Source of the DNA: Brasenia schreberi
Lineage: Eukaryota > Streptophyta > Magnoliopsida > Nymphaeales > Cabombaceae
NCBI GenBank assembly: GCA_036023115.1
Contig: JAYKKT010000088.1
Location: forward strand, 4,387,501-4,451,500
DNA: 64,000 nt
Direction of reading: 5' to 3'
Shown: positions 12,350 through 25,145 of the stretch, piece after piece
Position numbering within the stretch: position 1 is the stretch's first letter
Layout: each line of letters begins with the position of its first letter
The notes under the pieces: generated by a model
The model's input: the letters and a program-made list of their open reading frames with translations, nothing else
What the model was told of the DNA's origin: nothing
Databases searched by the model: none
Made by a program: the position numbers and the translations under genes

Positions 12350-12469
12350 CAGTGGCGGACTTAGGATTTTTTTTGGGGCCTGAGGTGCACTTGTATTTCA
12401 TGTCCACAAAACACTTGTTTACAGTGGCTGACCCAGGATTTTTTCAGATTTCGGGTGGGTCTGCCACTG
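12350..12469. mobile_element. hAT-type MITE, second family member
   Basis: Ends are cagtggcgga and tctgccactg. It is flanked by agttccaac on both sides (12341-12349 and 12470-12478), an 8- to 9-bp direct repeat. A second end-like word, cagtggctgaccc, lies inside at 12422, suggesting a nested or rearranged copy. It sits in the GAACC-rich repeat, like the copy at 338. Confidence 0.75.
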
Positions 12470-13283
12470 AGTTCCAACTAAACCAGACTGGAGATGGTTT
12501 GAAACAGGAATCTGCTGAACCAGACCAGGAACTATAACTGAACCAGGTAAACCCAAGTTCGATCGGGGAACCGGAACCCACAGTTCTAAACTGCAGGTTT
12601 GACCCTTTTCTTATTAGTTTTTTTTTTCAATTTTTAAACTACGTTTACAGTTTTATATGATTTTGAACTCAAACTGAAACCAAAAGTTAAACAGATGGTT
12701 CCAAACCAAACCGGAACCAACCTGGTTCCATTTTCAGGTTTTGGGAGAACTGGAGCCGGTGGTTCCTAGCCACCTTCTATCAAAGAACTTAAATTAATAT
12801 CCATACCGACATACAATATTATTGAAATTTCATATCCAAGCGTCAAATAAAGTAAGGGTAAACGGTAGCCGTTCATTTTATCTCAAACATGTCTTCTTAG
12901 AAAAAGGTAAGTGTTAATCATAGCCGTTCATTTGATCTCAAACATGTCTTCTAGATAAAGCCAAAACGGGTTTGACTGGCTTGCGAAAACACTGCTGCTG
13001 AATGAAAGAGTTGAGGGGTCTCTACGTCACTTGTAGCTGCTTGTATCACTTTAGCAATTTCTGGATTTTGCTTTGGGATGAGCGTTTATGTATTGGTGGC
13101 ACAAGAAGCCCAGAAATCCAGGAGTTCCGTGTTCATCCTGTCACTTTAAAACTTTATCTCTTTTATTACGTCGGCCGGTTAGGCAGATCCCAACAAATTA
13201 TATATGTGCTTCAACTAAATTCAATCCCCTTCAAGGCCAACGTGTGCATAAGCGTGCGCTTGCATTAACACACATGTGTGCGC

Positions 13284-13299
<16 letters not shown>
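12470..13299. other. Right part of the GAACC-rich repeat, then unassigned DNA
   Basis: Up to about 12770 the sequence continues the GGTTCC/GAACC-rich repeat (ggttccaaaccaaaccggaa). The rest holds two overlapping ORFs of 84-88 codons around 13002-13342 without recognisable motifs. Confidence 0.4.
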
Positions 13300-13316
<17 letters not shown>

Positions 13317-13585
13317 ATGAAAACGCTAGACAATATCAGTGAGATCAATCGATCGACGGTGATCAAGATACTCATTTCACATCACATTTAATATATTTCA
13401 CAAGCATTAAATGACATTAATCCTTATATCACATGCTTTAAATACCATTGATCCTCGTACCAATATTGATGGACGGCTTAATCTACATCATTCGTGTGAT
13501 GACATGATAACACATTGTCTAATAGAATCTGTCATGAGATGATATCTAGCAAACTCTCAGTTTTCCTATATATATAAAGAGAGAA
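13300..13585. mobile_element. Microsatellite-bounded MITE, family B, copy 4
   Basis: Preceded by (TA)n(GA)n at 13284-13316. The left end has gaaaacgctagacaatatca; the right end has tgatatctagcaaactctca and then gttttcctatatatat. Reversed, the right end reads (aaaac)tgagagtttgctagatatca, so the ends are inverted repeats. Confidence 0.6.
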
Positions 13586-14502
13586 AACCTCATATATCTT
13601 GTTATGTGTTATCATATTTATATAAATAATATATCTTTGTGATGTGTGGTTGAAATATGAATTAAAAATTTAAAAATAACTATATATTTTATTCATTAGA
13701 CACTTTTTCCTTTTACATTTAACATTTGAACCAACCATCACACAAAAAGAATGGTTGATATTTGTTTAGAATTATTGGTATATACAAGGTTCTCTCTCTA
13801 TATATATAAACCGAGAGAGAAGGTTGCACTAGCTCCGAACTAGCTACATTCATATCATTAAACTTTAGATCCGTCTTGACTTTGAAGTCCAATCTGGCTT
13901 TTGTAAATCCAACCGTACTGGGTTCAACTAGCTCAGAGCTAGAGCTAGTATGTCCAATCACTTATGCTGTCTACTATAGAATACCAGAAGCTTGTCCATT
14001 ACTCCTACAAGTTGCCATTCCCATTACAATCCACATTAATTTAAGTTGGGGTATTGACAGATGCCGGATATACATTGCCCGAGTTCCCAAGTTAGAGACC
14101 TATAAGCTGAAGGTATCCTTGAGTCCACCTGGAGCCAGAAGAGCATTGGCTCCTTGTGAACACCATAAGGATCTCCGACTTTGGGTGACATCATAGATGT
14201 TTGGGGAGTTCATGCACCTTTTGTTACACGTTAGGTGAGGTGAGGCGAGGCGATTAAACATTGTAAAGCATTTCTAAAACAAGTTCAGTGTCAACGTCGA
14301 TCGCCATTTTACTGTTGTACTGTTCAGATGATAATTATAATACAGCAGCTGGATGAATGCAAAAAACTCTGGGATTTGAAGTCCAAGAGTAAAACTTTTA
14401 CTCTCCATTTTATATAAATGAAAGGGAAGTTTTAGTTTTTAGTGCATTTTCATCTCTTTTAGGAATACAGTGCTTTATCTCAACATGCACATACACATAT
14501 AC

Positions 14503-14575
<73 letters not shown>

Positions 14576-17500
14576 TGATATGTATCCTTCAATTTTTTTT
14601 AATTGACATTCATTCCCCTGTCAAAAGCGTGGAGAATGCATAAGTATATACATGTGTCAAAGGTATGTACTCTCTCTCATACTAACAAAGGGCAGAGTAT
14701 ATGATGGATCATGGGTAATATAAAGAGTCCTCACGGTGATACCACCTCTTCATTAAGACTCGCGGGGATCAAAAGTATGTTATACAAGCCCTATTTTTGA
14801 GTCCTTTGAAGACCAAAACCCTAAGGATAATCGTAGAGTCCTTTCTCTCACTACAGGATATCAAAGTGAAGTTTCAAATCATTCCAAGTCACAGGGTATT
14901 GAAGTGAAGTTTTCCTTAAGATTTGTTCAAAATCTTGCGTGGCTCTGACGTGGTTTGGCCTGCCAATGAGGGCCTCATAAAGTGACGGGGCCTACCAACA
15001 ACAATTTTCCTCATCAGCATGGATTTCTTCTCTCAGTCATAAAATATTTCCATGCGAGGGATTTTGAAAACCCTTCAATTAGATACAATACACACATATA
15101 CATAATGAATAAAACCTAAGTAAGCAAGCTCACGCTTTGTGTTGAGTCACAAGCCAATGGGGTGGGTCAAATTTGTCAGTGCATGGTGATGTGACAAGAT
15201 GCCACGTGTTAAAATTTGACCAGTCAAACCAACATATGACCCCACTTGACTCTTGTGGTTGAATTGCTGATAGTATGCTTAGTTTTCAAGGTTTTGGTCC
15301 AGGCCAACCAATATGCATTAAATAGCTTTGCCAAGAGTACGTGCATCTTACACTATATGAGACATTTTGTGGCATTATGCACAGCACCATGGGCTCCATA
15401 TGTTTCTATGATTGTAGCGTTGACTAGAATATTATGTAAATACACTGAGTTAGGTGGTCAGTACTGGTGAGATTAAGTTCTCAAAACCCTAATTCAGGGT
15501 TCATTGCTTGTATGTTTTGGTGCAATCCAGTGAAGAATTGGGTGCTCGTGAGTTGTATTGGCTTCACTGATAGAACCCTTCTTGTCGAACACTCCACTTT
15601 GTGTGATTATTATAAGATTAGGTCGGTTTGCAAGTGAAATTAAGTATAGTTTTTGAGACGGCACATAGATTAATCTAAATTATTCGATAAATGTGGACGA
15701 TAAGAATTGAATTTTAGACTGATTCAACACGGTTTTGGCTAGTGAATATGGTTTCTACCTTAGTCTAGCCTCTAAGCTATTGACTTCAACAATGAACAGT
15801 GTCAGTTCAGTTGCCATAATGTGATGCTTGGCTCTCTGCTGATTTTCAACACTGTGGTGGCGCTTTTGCCTCTCAAAAAGCTAAGTTTCCCCTCCTGTAT
15901 GGAGAACTGTTGGAAATAAAGAATTGTGGTCATCTTGGACTTCAAAGAACTTTGACTGTTGCAAAATAAACAGATCATAATTCTTACGTTTCTGAAAAGA
16001 AACCGCAAGCTAATCAATGCACAAACAACTAATCTCTTATGGGTTTGGTTGGTAAGCTTTCTCTTCAATCTAGTCCTTCAATTTTTCAGGTTGTTTGATT
16101 ACAGTCCAGAAGCAATATCATTCATGTCTGGCATCAATGTTCCGTAGTATGACGTTATGATGATCGCTTTCTGATTGCTTAAAGTACAGGGAAAGTGCCA
16201 AGAGATATGGTCCACACACACATACATACATACATATATTCATACATATACACACTATATGTATGTGTGTGTGTGTTAAATTTGCTAATACTGCATATTT
16301 ACAGTAGAATGTTATTAGGATGAATCACTTTGCTTATACACGATCCTTAAGAGATGTGCTGAAAGGCCCAGCCAACCGACATCATGAACACGTCTTATAC
16401 CTTCTCTTTGATTCGTTAAGGTAGAAAATTTACAGTAGAAAGCAGTCCTTCAAATGCTCCTCGGTTGAACGGAGGTGCCAAAGAAAGATGTAGCTCATGG
16501 GGTTACACAAAATTTGGTGCTCGTCCACAGAAGACGCATGGATCAAAGAATATTTAGTGTTGTAAAATTTGAGCTCATAATGAAGCACAAGTTTTCCCCT
16601 AAAATGTATCCGAATTTATTAAGCCAATTAGAAAATATTTATCTATGTTCATGTTACATATACACTTCTACCAGGGCAGGACACCAGTGTCAGACAGTCC
16701 AACACTCGATACTTGGTACTTTTTCTTTCAGTGTCTGACTTAGCATTATCTATTTTGAATAGTTTTAGTATTACATTATTGAGGCAATTCATAAATATTG
16801 ACTCATTATCACTTTATTAGGGAACTAACTTATGAAAATGACATTTTCTCTTTTAGTTTTATAAGATGTTATCAATTATATAGCATAATGTATAAATTTT
16901 TCTTATATATGGTTTTATAAGATATTATCAATTATGTAGAATAATTTATAATTCTTTCATATATATAACCATATCCATGCACCCGTTATTTTAAAAGTGT
17001 CATGTCTTCAGGCCACATCCACTGTGCATCTGCAAGACTGCACCCGCATCCATGTGACATAAAACTCATGAAGTTTCTTTGACAGAGAAGTGCCATTGGC
17101 AAAAAATAAGAGCCAAGAGAGGTCGAGGAAACTGTCTTGTTTGACCAAGACACGAGGACCCACCTTATATCAGATCTCAGAAAGGCTGAGTGAGCAATGA
17201 ACAATCAAGATGAACAGTTCAATAACTTAAAATTTTGTATTGTCACAACGGAACTCTTGACGAGTATCACATGTTAACGAGATTGGTGCATAAAGGCAAA
17301 CAAGAATCTTAAAGATTCAAAGAGCTCAGCAAAGAAAGTAAGACAAAGAAGGCGCTTCTTTCAATTATTGCTCAGGGAGAAACCTCATTGTAAAGGTGAG
17401 GCTTCAAAGATGGTATTCTGCGAACCCCGTGATGCAAGAGAAGTTTTTCACTGTTAGTTCAAATTCTGAAGTTCACAATAATTCAGTTGCCTTGCTCGAT

Positions 17501-17865
17501 CCGGACCCTGCAAAAACACTTTCAGATGGTTTTACAGAAGCATCTCCAGTTTGCTTAAATGGCTGATTTTGAAACTCTAGATGTAAAATCGCACGCGAAG
17601 AACCGAGTGATTCGGTAGCCAAGGTGGGCTTCCCAGCTATCTGAATCTAATTAATCAAGAACAGATGATATGTGATCAATTTGCAGTCCATATAAGCATC
17701 AAACAGTTAGTCTTTCAGAAAGTCGAATGGATTGATGAGCGAGACAATAAATTGAAAATTGTATGAAGTAAATAATAGGACTGCTAATAGAGGGCACTAG
17801 CACTCCTCACAGGGATTAGCAAATGTAGTGTTTGTATCCTCAAGTTAAAATCGTACTTCAGTTTT
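13586..17865. other. Gene-poor stretch of 4.3 kb
   Basis: It holds (GT)n(TA)n at 14503-14571 and scattered short repeats. ORFs of 60-106 codons (13876-14196 plus, 15802-16068 minus, 16475-16738 plus, 16986-17204 minus) show no domain I can name and no splice-linked partners. I see no gene here. Confidence 0.45.
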
Positions 17866-17995
17866 GTTTTTCTTACAAGAGAAGGCCAAACCCGAAGCCT
17901 AAAACACATACGGACACATGCATTGGGAATCGAACTCCCCACCACCAGCAACGGTGCTAGAGCTTCCTGCCGTTGAGCCAATGCTCTCGATGCAT
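17866..17995 (-). mobile_element. tRNA-derived SINE, third copy
   Basis: The minus strand reads gagcattggctcaacggcag (A-box-like), gagttcgattcccaatgcat (B-box-like), then ggcttcgggtttggcct and a cttgtaagaaaaacaaaa tail. It is the same body as 9712-9831 and 6400-6523. No target duplication is evident. Confidence 0.75.
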
Positions 17996-18420
17996 ATGTT
18001 ATTTTGGCACCACCATTTTTCTTCTTTTTTTAATTTTCCTTCTTTTTTTTCTTTTTCGGGTGTGTGCGTGTGGCCGAAGCCAGATCGCTCATTGTACATC
18101 ACCACTATTTTCCTTATCATGCAATATATGTAGAATTAGCCACCATTTTCCCGTGGTGTAAAATATTCATCAACTGAAACTAATTAATCTTATAATTCAA
18201 CACTGTGATGGTTCCAAAGTGCAGGTAAATACTTCGCCGAACGGAAGTACTTGAAAATCGTATTGGAAAATTGTTACATAAAATGCAGAGACGAGTTAAT
18301 TTTCTCCATCCGGGATTTAGATAATAAAAGTATTATCATGCACGCACAAAGTGCAATTCCACACCTGGCTATGGCTTCACCCTCCGCAGTTTACCACCCT
18401 CCTAGACAATGACGATTCAG

Positions 18421-18469
<49 letters not shown>

Positions 18470-18740
18470 CGGGGGGAGAGCAATAATTCATGCACATTCT
18501 CTCATGCTTAAATCCACTTACAAATAAAAAAAATTAAGGTATCATACTTGAATTTTAAAAGTATTTTGATGGACATGCATATTAAATATGAAGTAATACA
18601 ATGATACTTTTATTATTTAAATTCAAATCTCTACTATTGATCGTAGTAATTGAACAATAGATATCTTTAAGTGTATTTGTGTATGGATGATGTACTCATA
18701 AACTAATTTTTATCTCTACCTATATGTATATGAAAACTGG
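18421..18740. mobile_element. Microsatellite-bounded MITE, family A, copy 1
   Basis: It begins with (TA)n(GA)n (18422-18470), then taattcatgcacattctctc. It ends gatgatgtactcataaacta followed by TA-rich DNA. Reversed, the right end reads ttagtttatgagtacatca, an inverted match to the left end. A family C end (gaaaactggatcctacca) follows at 18733. Confidence 0.5.
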
Positions 18741-18822
18741 ATCCTACCAACCCCTCAAATATGAGCTCGGTGCTTTTCGATGACATGGGTATAATTTAAA
18801 GTTTTAAAGAGTTTTTAAACTA

Positions 18823-18888
18823 CTACTACAACTACAACTAAGCCTTTTCCCATACTAGATGGGGTCGGCTACATGGATTCTTTGTTTT
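18823..18888 (-). mobile_element. RTE-type LINE, very short 3' end
   Basis: The plus strand reads actactacaactacaacta then agccttttcccatactagat and ggggtcggctacatggattc. This is the last ~55 bp of the LINE in reverse orientation. A second LINE 3' end starts 15 bp later at 18903. Confidence 0.75.
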
Positions 18889-18902
18889 TTTAGAATCCAT
18901 GT

Positions 18903-20027
18903 TAACAACAACTAAGCCTTTTCTCATACTAGACGGGGTCAGCTACATGGATTCTTTGTTTTCACATAGCTCTATCATGTGTCATGTTAGCAGTTAACTC
19001 ACAATAAGCTAGATCATTCTTTATTGTTTCTTTCCAACACTTTTGTGGTCATCCCCTACCTCTTTTACTACTTTCTAAATTTAGTTTTTTTGACCTTCTT
19101 ATAGGTTCTTCTTCTGATCTTCTTTCTATATGTCCAAACCATCTTAAACGATATTCTCTCATTTTATCCTCTATTTCTCCTAGTATTTTCCAAACTTCTA
19201 TAAGAATATTATCTAGTCCTACCAATTTACCACCCTTCATATGTTTAAGAGCCTCTTTGACTTCATTCTTTTGAATACGTCGATAGAAATTGTGGTTTAT
19301 ATACTTTTTTGATTTGGCTAACTCTCCTAAGCTAATACTAACGTCTTTATTCTCATTAAAAAGCTTATAAAAATAGTTTTTCCACCTATTTCTTATATCA
19401 TCATTTGCTACGAGAATTTTTTCATCCTCGTCCTTGATGCATCTAACATAATTAAGATCTTTAGTTTCCTTATCTCTAACCCTAGCTATCATAAAAATAT
19501 CTCTTTCACCCTCTTTTAAGTTGAGTTTTTTATATAAATCCTCCCAAATTTTAGCTTTTGCTTCACTGACAGCCTTTCTCGCTTCCTTCTTTGCTTTCTT
19601 ATAAGCCTCTAAAGTTTCACTAGTTTTCTTAGTATAATGTAATTTGTAACATGCCCTCTTTACCTTGATTTTATTTTTCACTACTTCACTCCACCACCAA
19701 GCTTGTTTTTGTGTCGGTAAACCTCTCTTAGATTCACCTTGCACATCTTTCGTCACTTTCCTAATATGTATAGCTATATTGTTCCACATATCACAAGGTG
19801 TACCAACATAATTCGAAGCATCTCCTTTACGGACTTTCTATTTAAATATATCTTCTTTCTCGCTTTTGATGTTCCACCATTTAGTCTGAATAGCTCGATG
19901 CACTCTTTTCTTCTTTGTCCATTTTTTTATTTATAAATCCATAACGAAAAGTCGATGTTGGGTGGTTAAGCTTTCAACTGAAATTACCTTGCAATCTTTA
20001 CAACACGCTCTATCTTTTATTCTACAT
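18903..20027 (-). mobile_element. RTE-type LINE with internal RT deletion
   Basis: The copy runs from a (GTT)n tail at 18903 back to the post-endonuclease region near 20020. A minus-strand ORF (19789-19049, 246 codons) joins the pre-RT region (ending VWKILGEI) directly to the C-terminal domain (EDKMREYRLRWFGHIE). The whole RT catalytic core, present in the neighbouring copy at 20.6-21.4 kb, is missing. The ORF is an open remnant of a transposon and not a cellular gene. Confidence 0.85.
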
Positions 20028-23000
20028 ACAACAACAACAACTAAACCTTTTCTCATACTAGACGGGGTCGGCTACATGGATTCTTTGTTTCCACATATCT
20101 CTATCGTGTGCCATGTTAGCATTTAACTCACAATAAGCTAGATCAATCTTTATTGTTTCTTTCCAACACTTTTGTGGTCCTTCTCTACCTCTTTTAATAC
20201 TTTCCAAATTTAGTTTTTCATACCTTCTTAGAGGTTCCTCTTTTGATCTCGTCCAAACCATGTTAAACGATATTCTCTCATTTTATCCTCTATTGGTGTC
20301 ATTCCTAATTTGTTTCTAATAACCTCATTATGTATACGGTCTTTTCTTGTATGACCACTCATCATCTCAACATCTTCATTTCTGTCACAGACATCTTTTG
20401 TACATGTTTATCACTAACTGCCAACACTCATAACCATAAAACATGGTAGGCCTAATTGCTACTCTATAATATTTACCTTTTAACTTTAATGGTATCATCT
20501 TATCACAAAGAATACCTGATGCTCCTCTCCATTTTAACCAACCGGCATTAATTCTATGCGTAACATCTTCATAAATTCTTCCATCACTCTAAAAAATTGA
20601 CCCTAAGTATTTAAAACTTTCCGCTTTGGGAGATGCAATGTGTGCCAATTTTAATTTTTATGTCCTCTGAAGTAACCAAATGATCAAACTTACATTCCAT
20701 ATATTTTGTCTTTGTTCTACTAAGTCGGAGGCCTTTGCTTTCTAATGTTTCTCTCCATAGTTCCAATTTTCTATTAACTTTTTCCTTAGACTCCTCTACT
20801 AGCACAATGTCCTCTGCAAATAACATACACCAAGGTACTTCATCTTTAATATGTTTTGTTAACTCATCCATCACCATTATAAATAAGTATGGACTTAAAG
20901 TTGATCTTTGATGTAACCCAATATTAACTTCAAAGAAGTCTGTCATTCCTTCGTGAGTCCTCACACATGTTTTTGCACCATCGTACATGTCTCTTATGTC
21001 AATGGGATACCTCTTTTTTCCAAAGTTCTCCAAAGAACCTCTCTTGGTACCCTATCATAAGCTTTTTCTACATCAATAAATATCATGTGAAGGTCTTTCT
21101 CTTTTGCTCTAAAATGTTCCATAAGACGTCTCAAAAGGTGAATCGCTTCAACAGTAGATCTGCCTGGCATGAATCCAAATTGGTTCTCTGTTGTACTTGA
21201 TACTTGTCTTAACCTACCTTCGATAATTCTTTCCCATAATTTCATAGTATGACTCATTAACTTGATACCTCGATAATTCGCACAATTTTGAATGTCTCTC
21301 TTGTTCTTATATATGGGTATAAGTGTACTTGCTCTCCATTCCTCGGGCATCTTTTGGTTTTTCCATATTTCATTAAATAGTCTTGTGAGCCAAGTGATTC
21401 CTATTTCTCCTAGTATTTTCCAAACTTCTATAGGAATATTATCAGGTCCTACCGATTTACCACCCTTCATATGTTTAAGAGCCTCTTTGACTTCATTCTT
21501 TTGAATACGTCGGTAGAAATTGTGGTTTATATACTTTTCTGACTTGACTAAATCTCCTAAACTAATACTAACATCTTTAATTTCATTAAAAAGATTATAA
21601 AAATAGTTTTTCCATCTATTTTTTATATCATCATTTGCCACTAATTTTTTCATCTTCGTCTTTTATGCATCTAACAGAATTAAGATCTTTAGTTTTCTTA
21701 TCTCTAGCCCTAGCTATCATAAAAATATCTCTTTCACCCTTTTTTGAGTTGAGTTTTTTATATAAGTCCTTCCAAATCTTAGCTTTTGCTTCACTAACGG
21801 CCTTTTTCGCTTCCTTCTTTGCTTTCTTATAAGCTTCTAAAGTTTCACTAGTTTTCTTGGCATAATGTAATTTGTAGCATGGCCTGTTTGCCTTGATTTT
21901 ATTTTGCACTACTTCACTCCACCACCAAGCTTCTTTTTGTGTCGGTTCACCTCCCTTAGATACCCCTAACACATCTTTCGCCACTTTCCTAATATGTATA
22001 GCCATATTGTTCCACATATCACAGGGTATGCCAATATAATTCCAAACATCTCCTTGAAGGACTTTATGTTCAAATATATCTTCTTTCTCGCTTTTAAGGT
22101 TCCACCATTTAGTCCGAATAGCTCGATGCATTGTTTTCTTCTTTGTCTATTTTTTATTTGCAAATCTATAACTAAAAGTTGATGTGTGGTGGTTAAGCTT
22201 TCTCTTGAAATTATCTTGCAATCTTTACAACACGCTATATCTTTTTTTCTACAAATAAAGTAATAAATTTGTGTTTGTGATAAGCCACTCTTATAAGTAA
22301 TTAAATGTTCATCTCATTTTTTGAATATTGTATTGACTATAAAGAGATCAAATGCCATAGCAAAATTTAAAATCTCCCTACCTTCCTCATTTATATCCCC
22401 AAAACCAAAGTTCCCATGAATACCTTGATATTCTAATGCCTCTTTACCGACATGTCCATTTAAGTCTCCTCCTAAACAAATCATCATAAACAAATCATCT
22501 CCCTTTGTGGAATCTTTTGAATCACCTTATCTAACTCTTCCCAAAAAGTTGTCTTTATACTATCTTATAGTCCTACTTGGGGTGCGTAAGCACAAACTAT
22601 ATTCAAAACCTCTGCTCCTAACACTAATTTCAATGTCATGATTCGGTCACCATATCGTTGTATGTCTACTAAACTCTCCTTTAAATCTTTATTTATGATA
22701 ATACCAACTCCGTTTCGAGCCTTTTCTTTACCTGAGTACCATAATTTGAAACCTGTATCCTCTATCTCCTTTGCTTTTTCTCCAACCTATTTTGTCTCTT
22801 ATAAACATAGAATATGAATCTTTCTCCGAATCATATTATCTACCACCTCCATTAGCTTACCGAATAATGTTCCGATATTCGAAGAACCAATACAAATCTT
22901 ATTATCTAGGACTAGATTCCTTACCCCTCACATCCGTCCATATTCAAGATGCGGAGACCCTCTCTGAAAATTATTGACTACGTTCGAGTGGCAATGTAGC

Positions 23001-23282
23001 GGGTCTAACTTCTTTACCAACACCTGTCCATGATGTGGGATCCCTCTCTGCAATTGATTCACTACATTCAGACAAAAATGTAGTGGCCCTTGCTTACTTA
23101 TCACTGTCTTCAGGCTCTACAGTGCGTCGCTAGGCAGGGACGCCCCAAAGCAATGCTCATAATTTTTGTAATCCATGTTGTAAAAATCCGACGAAGTTTT
23201 ACGCTGAAGCCTAACACAACCCTCCTCCTTTATCCGGGCTTGGGACCGGCAATGCAAGGGTGATCCCTTACATGGGCGGAGT
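20028..23282 (-). mobile_element. RTE-type LINE, nearly full length
   Basis: It reads right to left. The 5' end (near 23282) matches the 5' end of the copy at 45462. An APE-type endonuclease region follows at about 22800-22180 (residues GDLNGHVGKEALEYQGIHGN near 22480), then a linker (22131-21631), reverse transcriptase (21653-20611; [53 protein letters not shown]), a C-terminal RLRWFGH-type domain and a (GTT)n tail at 20028. The RT catalytic FADD box reads FAED. Stop codons and shifts divide the frame, so it is inactive. Known relatives are plant RTE-clade LINEs. Confidence 0.9.
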
Positions 23283-23324
23283 TAGAGGACTCATGAAAAA
23301 AATAACAAAATTGATTAGCGCACA

Positions 23325-24240
23325 CCCCTTTTACTATACAAACACTCTTTTTTACTGTTTTCTCCAAAATACCCTTGATTATTTTCAGCAATTATAAAAA
23401 ATACCCTTCAAACAAAAAACGAGACCTATCTCCTCATGCGTGAATATGTTTTCGTCAATTCTTCCTTCCATTCTTCGCTTTCCGCCTCATTTCAGTCATC
23501 TATTACTCGATCTTCAATTACTTTAAGCAAAAGAATGAATTGAAATCTATCGAAAAATAAAGAATCAAAAGAAAGGAAAAAAAGGAAAACGAAGAAAAAG
23601 AGGAGACAAAAGGTTGACTCAAAGGGGATTTATCTATTTACGCTCTTGAATTGGGTTTTTGATTTTTATTTGTTTTTATTGGTTTTTTTTCAACCAAAAT
23701 AAAAATAAAGAATTAGAGCATCTCCCCAGAAGAAAGATGGCTTGGGCACGTCTCCCCCAACAGGAGAGATGTGTCTCTTTCGTTGGGGACATGCACCCAA
23801 GATATGTCTCTTCTGTCGGAACACTAGTTTTTTATTTTCAATTTTTTTCGTATGTTTTTTTATTCTTTTTTTCCTTCTTCTTTTGTTCTTGATTCTTATA
23901 GTTGTTGTTTTTATATTATTGAGTAATGTCTCTTCTTCTTATTAATTTTATTTTTGTTGTTTTTTAATTTCTTTTTCCTTCTTTATTCTTTTTTTTCAAC
24001 AAAATTAGTAAGAATATGCTAAGTGAAACCTCTATCAAAAGATCGGGCCAAATATACTTTTGCTGAAATTGGATGAGAAAGGAGAGATTGAGTGCGAGAG
24101 GAGAGATCGGGTGATAGATGAGAGAGAAATGTTGGAATGGAATGTGAGAGAAAACCATATTTATATGAAAGGTAATTTTGGTATTTAGTAGAAAAGGAGA
24201 CTGTATGTATTATAAAAAGAGTGTACATATAGTAATGCTC
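23325..24240. mobile_element. Possible DNA transposon with ~60-bp inverted ends
   Basis: Left end: tttactatacaaacactctt then ttttactgttttctcc. The right end reversed reads attactatatgtacactctt then ttt..cagtctccttttct. About 60 bp match with gaps. The interior of ~800 bp is T- and A-rich with no transposase. The class is not clear. Confidence 0.4.
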
Positions 24241-24555
24241 AAAAATAAGAGGCACAGGTAGTGTAAACGAAAAAACACGAGAAGGATACTAATTCATTTA
24301 TTTCATTAGCAAGGACATGCAAAAGCAAGATGAGAAGCAGTTCACTAGCTTGGCTAAAGAACACCACGAGGAGGAAACAAAAAAGATCCCAGCAAACAAA
24401 GGCCAAAACCAAAACCAAAACCTTCTTAAGAATAAGTCTTGTATTAGTCTTGGGATATTCCCGGCCCCCACTGGGGATGGTCTATCTCAGCAAATTGACG
24501 GCATTTAGTTTCAATTGTGGCTAGAATAGTGTGAGCTTCAATAACATCCTTCCCT

Positions 24556-25145
24556 TTCAAAATTGCAAAACTTTTAAGTGATGGCAATGCAGGTCACAGC
24601 TAGACTTGGTGGTTACTTCTTGCCGATGATTAGTCGAGCATTTCAAATCCTAACAACCCTTTATTCAAAAGCAAATTCCAGGAAACCCTAAACTTTGAAA
24701 ATCACTTAAACCAATAAGTGCCGCATCCATCGACAAGCCAATCCCAGTACACGGTCCATTTTGGAGTTCTAAGCTGGGTGGTCCGAGTACAAGACTTCTG
24801 AATGGCAGTTTCTCAATGAATCAAAATTTACTGCATTGTGAGTGTCAATAGTACCCATTACCTTTCAAAATTACAAATTGATGGCAATGCAGGTTGCCAG
24901 TGAGATGCTCTTATGACAACCCTTTCTTCAAAAGAAATTTCCAGACAACCCCACACCATACGGTGATGTTTATCACTGTTATAAGTACGTTCTAGATTCC
25001 TACAGGCATCACATCCATCCGTTAGCAGATACACAGTACAGTCCCTGGGGTTGAGGGTACCAGCCTTGGAGTTTTATGATGGGTAGTGCAAGTACAAAAA
25101 GGGAGTTTCTCTAGTTAACGAATCAATATAACTGCATAGCCAGCA
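24556..25145. repeat. Diverged tandem duplication of about 300 bp
   Basis: Words recur in order: tttcaaaattgcaaa (24557) and tttcaaaattacaaa (24865); gatggcaatgcaggt (24581 and 24881); acaaccctttattcaaaag (24654) and acaaccctttcttcaaaag (24917); gcatccatcgacaagc (24723) and acatccatccgttagc (25012). It lies just downstream of the last detectable SDR pseudogene exon, where that gene's 3' end should be. Confidence 0.6.

Noticed and set aside
19049..19789. 246-codon minus-strand ORF as a cellular gene
   Set aside because: Every part matches the LINE ORF of the neighbouring copies; it is an internally deleted transposon.
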